DNA of 64,000 nt from Peromyscus leucopus (taxonomy: Eukaryota; Chordata; Mammalia; Rodentia; Cricetidae): NCBI RefSeq assembly GCF_004664715.2, contig NC_051076.1:4161446-4225445 (forward strand), written 5' to 3'. The notes under the pieces are model-generated. The model was not told where the DNA came from. It did not search any database and saw only the letters and a list, made by a program, of their open reading frames with translations. The translations under genes and the position numbers were made by a program. Each line of letters opens with the position of its first letter. Position 1 is the first letter of the stretch. Below are positions 56,538 to 64,000 of this stretch, in pieces.

Positions 56538-56931
56538 TGTCCAGGCCAGCAAGATCTTCAGCAGAGACCCTAGAAGGGGAAATGGCGAATGAAAGGGACA
56601 AGAGACACAAAGAATTGACAGCAAGACAGTATTCTGATCAAGCTGCAAAATTTTATTTTTCTCAGGTGGGTTTTATAGAAGCAGACCAGGAAACTTTCTT
56701 GGGAAAAGATCAGGGGACTGTTGAGTTGCCAAGCAACCCAACCAAACAACCTAACCACAAAACATTGTTACTAATGGTCACTGTAGCAGATAAGGAAATG
56801 TTAAGTTATTTTCTAATAACTCAGGACTTGTCCAGGCATGTCAAAAGTTTCTGGTTAGTGGCTCAATACTGAACAACAGAAACTTAACTCAGGCAGGCAA
56901 TATGGCATGGCTCTTAAAATTGTCCTCAGCA
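56538..56931 (-). mobile_element. ERVK-type solo LTR, second family, perfect 6-bp TSD
   Basis: Minus strand: starts TGCTGAGGAC, ends GGCCTGGACA, 394 bp, flanked by AGAATG at 56532-56537 and 56932-56937. A TATAAAAC word (reverse of 56670-56677) lies upstream of AATAAA (reverse of 56652-56657), fitting U3-R-U5 order. The 111-codon plus-strand frame over this region is antisense to the LTR and not a gene. I see no internal sequence. The family name is not assigned. Confidence 0.88.
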
Positions 56932-57017
56932 AGAATGTGAGAAGGAAGCCTTTGACAATAGAAATAGGCCTCTGTTTCTTCTAATATGTGGCCATAAATG
57001 TATGTAAAATCACTAAA

Positions 57018-57125
57018 GCTCATCAGGATATGTTGGCTCCCAACACCAGGGAGGTTGAGGCAAAAGAGTCACTGTGAGTTTAAGGCCAGGTTAGACCATG
57101 GGGTAAAACCCACCCCAGAAAAACA
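57018..57125 (+). mobile_element. Old B1-like SINE
   Basis: 'aggatatgttggctcccaac' 'accagggaggttgaggcaaa' 'agagtcactgtgagtttaag' 'gccaggttagacc', then an A-rich tail. The order is that of B1 with many changes. Confidence 0.65.
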
Positions 57126-57810
57126 AAAAGATTAAACATTAGACATTGTTTATATTTATTATAATTTGTAATTCAGTTCTTTGACATAGGTAACATCCAC
57201 TGAACACAGTGAATCTCGGGCCACTGAGCATTCTCTTTGTGACAGTCCCATTTCTCAGCATCCCAGCTTGACAAATGACCCACACAGAGGGACTTGAAGC
57301 AATGGCATAATTTATTTTGCTCAAGGGAAATATTTATTATAATTATCAAATAAAATATCATTTACTTGAGCCAGAACCGGGCAGGAATAGCTCATGTCTG
57401 CTTCACTGAGTATCAGCTGGGGTGTCTCAAAGGTGGGCACAGGGTTTCCTCTAACTCACTGGAGCATCTGACAGGGGATGCTGGTGCTGTGGAGGGCAGT
57501 GCTTGCATATTCTCACTCCACAGAGCCTGGGCTTTCTTAGGACATAATACCTGCATTCCTAGAGTGGCTGTGCAAGAGGAAAGCAGGTAGAAGCTGTGTC
57601 AACATTTCCAACACAGCCAAGGAATCACACTTGTTTCCTTCAGTCTGTGGCAGTTTCTTCACTTTTGCTTGTCTTCTATCACCTAGTCATGTACTTTATT
57701 TTTAAAATAAGGAACTACAAATTTGCTTCTTTAAATGTACAATTAAATGTTGTTAGTATGTTCAAACTTTTGGGCAATGTTTTCACTATTATTATTAGTA
57801 GTAGTAGTTT

Positions 57811-57959
57811 GGTTTTTTGAGACCGGGTTTCTCTGTGTAGTTTTGGTGTCTGTCCTGGATCTCACTCTGTAGACCAGGCTGGCCTCAAACTCACAGAGAT
57901 CTGCCTGCCTCTGCCTCCCGAGTGCTGGGATTAAAGGCATGCACCACCACCACCTAGCT
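57811..57959 (-). mobile_element. B1 SINE, antisense, tail turned into microsatellite
   Basis: Full-length B1 on the minus strand: starts 'agctaggtggtggtggtgca', contains the quasi-dimer part 'ccaggacagacaccaaaact' and ends 'acccggtctcaaaaaacc'. On the plus strand the tail side (57789-57810) is (ATT)n(AGT)n, suggesting microsatellite growth in the A tail. Possible imperfect TSD 'cactattatt'/'cacaattatt'. Confidence 0.9.
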
Positions 57960-58243
57960 CACAATTATTTTTAAGACATTTTCATTAATACAAATTGAAA
58001 CCCCAAATTCTTTGCACTAATTATTCATTTTCTTCCTTAAAATCTTCCAGTCCTCAAATACTCCTTTTTGTCTCTGAAGTTTCATCTTATAGACTCTTTA
58101 TAAAAATGAAATTATATAACGTGTCCTCTGTGAGTGTATGTGTTTGAGGTGTCTTCCACTTGGTTTATTTCTTCATAATTTACCTAGATTATAAAATGCA
58201 TTGACAATGCATCCTTTTCAATGCCAAAATTATTTCTTTGCAT

Positions 58244-58981
58244 TGTATTATGGGTTGAATATTAAATGTGTTCTATGGGATCATGTGTTGAATACTTGTG
58301 TATTTGGACTTTTTTTGTCCCACCAACCAGCTCCCAAATAACCATGGGGACACTTCTTATTAATTATAAAAGCTTGGTCATAGCTTGGGCTTATTACTAA
58401 CTAGCTCTTACAACTTAAATTAACACATATCTTTTAGTCTACATTCTTTTATGTGGCTTAGTTACCTTTACTTTATTCTCCCCATACTGCTACCTCACCA
58501 TCTGGCTGGCAATTTCCCACATCTCTGCCCTTCTTCCCAGCATCCTGTGTTCCTGAAAATCCTGCCTAGCTATTGGCCATTCAGCTTTTTATTAAACCAA
58601 TCAGAATGACACATCTTCACAGTGTACAAAAAGATTATTCCACAACAGGCTTGGCTCCAGTTGGTAGTTCTAACTGGGGGATGCTGTGGAACTTTTAGGA
58701 GGGATGCCTACCTGGAGGAAAGAAGTGACTGGGGCATGCCTTTATTGACATAGCTATTCCCCAAGGCATTGTTCTCTCTCTCCTTCTTGTCTACCATGAG
58801 AAGGGCTAATCTGCCTCATAATATGTTCTACATCATATTCTCCACCCTGATGATCAGCCTCCATGGAGGTGCATAGTGGTAATGACAGCTCACCAACCTG
58901 AAACTCTGAGCCCAAATAAGTTCTTCCTCAAGCTGTTTCCCTTCACCATTTATCACAGAGATGAGAAGTCTGATGGAGACA
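58244..58981 (+). mobile_element. MaLR LTR split by an ERVK LTR
   Basis: The left part, 58244-58298, reads 'tgtattatgggttgaatatt' to 'gttgaatacttg'. The right part, from 58648, reads 'ggcttggctccagttggtag', 'gctgtggaacttttaggagg' and 'aaactctgagcccaaataag' 'ttcttcct' to about 58981. Together they follow the ORR1/MT-like order with nothing missing at the joint. Confidence 0.72.
58299..58647 (-). mobile_element. ERVK-type LTR nested in a MaLR LTR
   Basis: The minus strand begins TGTTGTGGAATAATC and contains 'cattctgattggtttaataa' 'aaagctgaatggcc', 'gttaatttaagttgtaagag' 'ctagttagtaataagcc' and 'ttatttgggagctgg'. It is distinct from, but related in layout to, the 6185 and 44545 LTRs. The candidate TSD is decayed (TACTTG versus GGCTTG), matching its older appearance. 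Confidence 0.72.
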
Positions 58982-59117
58982 TCAAATCTTTCAAGTACAT
59001 TTTTTACTCACCAGTGAATGGACACCTGGAAAATTTTAACTTTTGGTCATTATCAGTAATGCCATTGTAACTATTTGTGTTGAAAATTTTTAAGTGGAAA
59101 TGTGTTTTTATTTATAT

Positions 59118-59281
59118 GCTTTATCAGTAACTTTTGTCACTTTAATAAAATACTATGACCAAGGTAACTAATAGAAGGGAGAATGTGTTTGAGATGTGGT
59201 TCCAGAGAGAATGCACAGTGGCAGGGAAGGCATGGGAGCAGGCAGCCTGAGCAGGAGTTGAGCAATCACATCTTCATGTAT

Positions 59282-59334
<53 letters not shown>

Positions 59335-59526
59335 GGGGGGGGGCAGGGGGATAGGAAATGGAAAAAGGTTATATGAACTCTCAAAGCCTGCCCTCAGTTA
59401 TGTATTTCTTCTAGCAAGGTCCCACCTCCTAAAGGTTCCATAACTTCCCTAGAGAGCACCATCAACCATGTCCCAAGCATTCAAATACCTGAGCCTATGG
59501 GGAGAATTTCTCATTCACATCATCAC
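59118..59526 (-). mobile_element. MaLR LTR (MT/ORR1-like), antisense, with CA array
   Basis: 'cactttaataaaatactatg' 'accaagg' at left (reversed LTR end), 'aaggtcccacctcctaaagg' 'ttcc' and 'caagcattcaaatacctgag' 'cctatgggg' at right (reversed LTR start). The middle has been replaced or expanded by a CA array and an 11-G run. Confidence 0.7.
59284..59343. repeat. (CA)n followed by G11
   Basis: About 24 CA units directly followed by 11 consecutive G (59333-59343) and a further GGGGG. It lies within the LTR 59118-59526. Confidence 0.95.
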
Positions 59527-59544
59527 ATATACCCTAGAGTAAGG

Positions 59545-59808
59545 ATGTGCATGATTATGTATACATGTGTATACGGACACTAGAGTCAATGTCAGATGTC
59601 TTCTACCACTCTCCATCCTATTTTCTGAGATAGTGTCCCTCACTAAACCTGGAGATCATGGATTCACCCAGGCTGGCCAGTGAGCTCTGAAGATATTCTT
59701 GGCTCTGAGTCCCCACCTATGCCTGACTATTAGGTGTATTCTAGGGGTCTAACTCTGGTGCTCATGCTTGTGTGGCTGAATTTACCCACTAAGCCATCTC
59801 TCCAGCTC
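59545..59808 (-). mobile_element. B4-type SINE, antisense
   Basis: 'gtgtatacggacactagagt', 'tctgagatagtgtccctcac' 'taaacctggag', 'gctggccagtgagctctga' and 'aatttacccactaagccatc' 'tctccagct' give the reversed B4 order (tRNA-like head at right, B1-like centre). Moderately diverged. Confidence 0.7.
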
Positions 59809-61169
59809 TAGAGACCATTTCCTGCTTCCTCTACCTTTGACAGTTAGCATTTTCCTCTTGTATTTTACTATAAATAGTTGGAACTGAAAAAACACTGGTC
59901 TTTATCACTCTGTTTGGAGATTTCCTGAGTTCCACTATTCAGTTGACTAGGTAAATTTCCTATTTCCTGTGTCAATGCAGATGGCAGTTCTGCTGAATTT
60001 CCTGTCACTTCATCTCAAGGTCTGCTTTTCTAAAGCCCCAACACCATTTCCCTCATTGCTTAAAGCCCTCACAGACAGCCTCTTCAGGGATAGCAAGTCC
60101 CAACTTAAGGTTTTTTAGGTTCAACCACTTGTTGTCTATTCTGATCCTATGTAAGGTACTTTGTAAACTACCATGAAAGATACTTTCACCCATGTAGATT
60201 TTTGCAATGAAAGCTTTCCACTTTAGATACCCAAACTCTAGTTACTATGGCTACATAACAAGCCACTCGAATTTCTTGTAGGTTAGAAAGTTACTATCCT
60301 TGTTCCACTCATGGATCTGCTAATTACACAAGTCTCAGCAGAGACAACTTATCCTCATAACATAGAATTCATGGGTGCTCTGAGAATTAGAGCTAGAGTC
60401 ACTGAGGTCTCATGTGCTTGGGCTGATGTTGTCTCTCAGGTGAAGGCTCCACAGCTTTCTCAAACAGAACACACTCAGGCACCTCTGCACATGGTCTAGT
60501 CATCCCACAATGTGGCAACTAGGTTTGAAGGATGACAGCATGAGAAAGGAAGAACTAGACTTAGAGAGATAATGTGGGCTGTTCTAGAATATCTTCAGAG
60601 GTCATCAGTGTCAGCCCTACTATATTCTCTATGTTGACATGGTCACAAGCCTGCCTACTGTAAGAAGAAGGGAATCTTGTTGATTCCCTGATGGAGGCTG
60701 GCAGTCACTGGATGACCAAAGTGCATGGATATGTTGCATTATATGTTTGTTATAATTTGCCACAGGAATCAGGAAGCTTTCCTTATAGAAATGATACATT
60801 GATGGTGTCCCTCAAAAATAGAGAGCATTGCCTTTGATAAGCAACATAAATGTATGTTCACTACAAATATTTCACATAACATACAGACCACAGGCTGACC
60901 CACATGACACTTTTCAATGTTCTATTTAAATTAGGTTGAAATAATCTTTCTTGGATTTTAAGGGTGTTTATAGGATTTGTGTCTGGTTTCTGTTTCTATA
61001 TCATTTCTGTGGACCTTCTTTAAAAAAGTAAGAAAGTGGACAGAGGCAAATCTTTGAAGCTGTCAGAGATACTTGAGGCTTGGAATATAAAAAGAGATTG
61101 TTCAAGGCACTGCAATTTTTTTCCACAGAAATGGGCCTTTTAACACCTGCTCTTGCTTGTGTAGGAGAT
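59809..61169. other. Mostly unique DNA with a possible old LTR
   Basis: At 60236-60330 'agttactatggctacataac' 'aagccactc' resembles the start of an ancient mammalian LTR or related repeat (ctagttactatggctgcata acaaaccacc), but the rest does not align well by eye. No gene. Frames reach 62 codons. Confidence 0.4.
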
Positions 61170-61518
61170 TGTATTAGTTAGACTTTTTGTTGGTTTGACA
61201 AAATACATGACAGAAAGAACTTAAAAAGAAGAAGGATTTATTTTTAAGCTCACTGTTTCAAGGGTGTCAGTGCACTTGAGCAAAACATTATGGTGAGAAG
61301 ATCAGGTAGTAGAGCATGTACTTCATTCAACTCAGGGCAGGCAGGAAGCAGACAGTGACAGAGATGGGCTCAGGAAAGACATGCTTCAGTGATGACCTTC
61401 TTCCATCAAAGCCTGACTTCCTAAAGGTTCGTCTACCTCCCAAAAAGCACCACCAAATGGAGACCAAGCATCCAACTTATGAGGCTGTATGGGGATAGTT
61501 TATATTCAAACCATAACA
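61170..61518 (-). mobile_element. MaLR LTR (MT/ORR1-like), antisense
   Basis: It starts 'tgtattagttagactttttg' and ends 'tttatattcaaaccataaca'. In between are 'gacttcctaaaggttcgtct' 'acc' and 'gaccaagcatccaacttatg' 'agg'. Order and ends are those of a reversed MaLR LTR. No exact TSD (GAGAT / GCTTT). Confidence 0.78.
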
Positions 61519-62212
61519 GCTTTAAATTTGTCTATGGCTCTATGGGAAATGACCAGAGGCTCTGTGCTTGAATGCCTCCACTTTGATTAGTCTACACTAT
61601 GAGGGCCAGTGACAGGGACTGCACTCTGTTTCCTAAACCAAATCACAGTAGGAAGGAAATCAGCACACAGTCACTGGTCAGAATTAATCAAGGTGCACTG
61701 GCCATGCTCCAGGAAAACATGTGCTTGATGGCTACATGCAGAGCAGAGAATAGAAATCAATCTGGTTAATATTATTCTGGTCTCTGACAAGAAGAGAGGA
61801 GGTAGACTTATCCAACTTTGAAATGCCATGCAAACTTAGAGATCAGGATGACAGACAGAACTAGACAGATTTTTTTTTCCTTCTCTGGTGCTCCCTAAAA
61901 GAGTCAACATCCCAGCCTGTGGATCAGATCAACAAGGTTGTATATTGTTTTCATAATGAATGCATTCTTGCTAATGTTGTCACTGTTATAAAATGGCAGC
62001 CATCCCTGAACATGAGTGCCATGACACTATGAATGTCCATCACAGAAGCTAAACCCTAGACAGAAGAGAGAGCAACAGATATGGAAACCACATTCAGGAA
62101 GAGCTAAGATGACCTCCAAATGGCAGTTTCAAAGGTAATGTCCAAAGGCTGCATGTCCCCAGAGAGTATCTTCCTTCTTGGATCAGCACAATGGCATGGA
62201 TAATTAAGTAGT
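61519..62212. other. No recognisable feature
   Basis: Unique-looking DNA between two antisense LTRs, no frame above 60 codons, no SINE recognised. Confidence 0.45.
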
Positions 62213-62548
62213 GTGTTAGTTATTTATGCATTGATGTGACTACAGTGTACCAACAGATTATCTGGACCAGTAACATAGAGCTGACATTTCAGAAAGAAAA
62301 GACTCATTTTGACTTATAGTTTCAGAATATGAGTGGGAGTGTGTGACAGAGGCTGTTCACATCATGGTAGACCAGGAAGCGGATAGCAAGACAGAAATTA
62401 GGCTGGGATAACATATCCCCAAGAATCTATATCTAGGTCCCAACTCCTAAAGATCCCTTCATCATGTTCCCAAATAACACCACCCACTGTAGAAAAACCA
62501 ATCAGAACATGAGCCCAGGGGGCACATTTCAGTTTCAAGCCAAACAAA
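62213..62548 (-). mobile_element. MaLR-like LTR, antisense, old
   Basis: 'tgtgttagttatttatgcat', 'cacatcatggtagaccagga' 'agcggatagcaagaca', 'aggtcccaactcctaaagat' 'cccttcatcatgttcccaaa' and 'gaacatgagcccaggggg' 'cacatttcagtttcaagcc' match the reversed layout of ORR1-like LTRs. Diverged. Confidence 0.6.
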
Positions 62549-63213
62549 TGTACAGAGCAGGACATCAAGCTGGAGGTCAGGGAACAGCATTTCTATTTTT
62601 GACTCCATGACTAACTAAGGTATTTGTAGCTGTTAAATGAAGAGGTTGGTTTTCATGCTGTCTGAGCCATTCCCCATCTCCAGTGTTCATTCAAGGTTTC
62701 TTCCACAGGGAATGTCTCTGGCTTTACCAAGGTACTGTCCAAGGTTCTGAACATCCAGGTTCATGCTATGTCATATGAGTTATGCAACTTTAACCTTAAA
62801 GATTATGATGTGATCTCTAGAAATAGACTCCTTATCAGTCACCCACATGAGCAGACTAATGTCAAAACCATCTGAAGGTTATTCACAAACACTCCTCAAC
62901 AAAGGAGGGCTCAATTTCATAACACTGAATTCCTGATAGACCAGTAGGTAAAGAAATTGGTGACCTGAAATGTTTGGAGGCCTGATATGTGCCTGCCCTG
63001 GGGTTATAGAAACATTCTGGAAATGCAGAACAGTTGGGACAAGGCTCTGGAAGTCCCCTTGCATTGGGGCTTCTGTATTTTCTTATTAATCTTCTCTCCA
63101 ACTTCAAATAGACCTTGTGAGACTATATTGCATCTGTTGGTCAGTTCTGCTTTTTCACCCTCAGTTTTGTTCTTGGCTGTTTTTTTACCTGGAACCATCA
63201 TCTACTACACTTC

Positions 63214-63264
<51 letters not shown>

Positions 63265-63356
63265 GTATATCTATGTATATACACATATATGTATATCTAT
63301 GTATATACACATATATGTATGTATATATACATATACATGTATATATATATATATAT
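63214..63356. repeat. (CA)n / TATG compound array with exact 26-bp repeat
   Basis: About 22 CA units, then an AT-rich part where 'atatatgtatatctatgtat' plus 'atacac' is repeated exactly (63259-63284 and 63285-63310). A variant third copy and (TA)n follow. Frames over it are artefacts. Confidence 0.93.
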
Positions 63357-63629
63357 GAATTTTACATTTTTAAAATGAAATGTTGCATATAAAACTCTTT
63401 GGAAATGGGATATTGGAAGGATTTCTGGGCTCTGTTACTGCTGAGTTGCTGGGCTTTGCTGAGGACTCCTGGAGTCTGATGAATTCTGGGTGCTTTGCCG
63501 CTACAAGTGAGAAGCTCAGGTACAGACAGTGACTTCCAGAACAGTATGAGCACTTAGGGATGAATGACTTGAAGCTAGCACCACATAGGAAGCTGCAAAG
63601 CAGGGACAGCCCGCAGAGCTGGCCCTTTC

Positions 63630-63880
63630 AGAGGAAATAATGAGCTGCACGGTTGTCATTCTGTGGGATTTAACTTTTTTTTTTTCTTTTTGGAAAATGT
63701 TAGTTCACCACCACTACTGGAAAATTCTCAGCACTTAACCTGTCTGCTGTAAATTAAGCTGCCATCGAATTCAGAGATGCTGTGATGCTGGAGTCAAGAG
63801 AGTTTAAAAAGCATGAGCTTCCTCGGCTCCTAATCACATTTCATAGTGGGAGCAGAGCTTCTAACCCAGCCCCAGAGATG
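63630..63880. promoter_or_regulatory. Candidate conserved non-coding element
   Basis: Repeat-free block with 'gctgcacggttgtcattctg', 'ctgtaaattaagctgccatc' 'gaattcagagatgctgtgat' and 'cttcctcggctcctaatcac'. It keeps three CpGs and homeodomain-like TAAT cores. It runs toward the window edge. Inference only. Confidence 0.28.
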
Positions 63881-64000
63881 TTCTTTGTGCTCTCAATTGT
63901 CCTTCATTTGAGGGGTTGGCTATGCATTCTGGAGCTACTGGGCCTTTGTCCATGGCTGATTTGGAGCCCTCCCCCTGAACAATGCTTGGCTGTTAGTGAA

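Noticed and set aside
56537..56872. 111-codon frame looking like a small protein
   Set aside because: It is antisense to a solo LTR with exact 6-bp TSD and includes U5/R sequence, so it is not a gene.

Overview
This window looks like mammalian, specifically muroid rodent, nuclear DNA with no protein-coding gene that I can recognise. The case for a rodent rests on B1, B2, B3, B4 and ID SINEs, MT/ORR1-type MaLR LTRs, rodent ERVK-type solo LTRs and long CA, CT, GATA and GGAT microsatellites. The B1 copy at 56014-56172 carries a 'caggaaaggcgcaaagctac' 3' half. I associate that with Cricetidae (hamsters, voles, deer mice) rather than house mouse or rat, but this is from memory and cannot be proved here. 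All open frames are short (under about 200 codons). The longest lie on microsatellites or interspersed repeats. I saw no tRNA, rRNA, CRISPR array or CpG-island promoter.

Layout. 1-5400: mostly single-copy DNA with old mammalian repeats (MIR, hAT-Charlie, L2, MLT/MST LTR). 5400-6600: a cluster of LTRs, including an LTR inserted in another LTR and a clean ERVK solo LTR with a 6-bp target-site duplication (TSD). 6600-25000: mainly unique DNA with microsatellites, scattered SINEs, a short local duplication (17.6/18.3 kb) and an MT LTR swollen by a CT repeat. 25600-27000: two old L1 fragments facing away from each other. 27000-33500: mostly unique DNA. 33560-34650: an antisense old L1 with a B1. 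35000-44500: unique sequence with several AT-rich, CpG-retaining stretches that look like conserved non-coding elements, plus a retroelement copy at 38.9-39.7 kb. 44500-53000: the most repeat-dense part, with an ERVK LTR, a 2.2-kb antisense L1 carrying three later insertions or expansions, sense L1 pieces, two MT LTRs with 5-bp TSDs and a second copy of the 38.9-kb retroelement. 53000-55500: long GT, GGAT and GATA arrays with two perfect hairpins or palindromes. 55500-64000: a young B1, another ERVK solo LTR, an ERVK LTR nested in a MaLR LTR, and further MaLR LTRs.

Functionally the window reads as a gene desert or the interior of a very large intron. If it has function, the best candidates are the unique, CpG-retaining blocks with octamer, SOX/TCF and homeodomain-like words (32.0, 37.2, 41.4 and 44.0 kb) and the solo LTRs, whose families can act as promoters. 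I found no evidence of a new gene system. The most informative observations are exact insertion scars, nested insertions, a local duplication, an unassigned retroelement pair and perfect hairpins.
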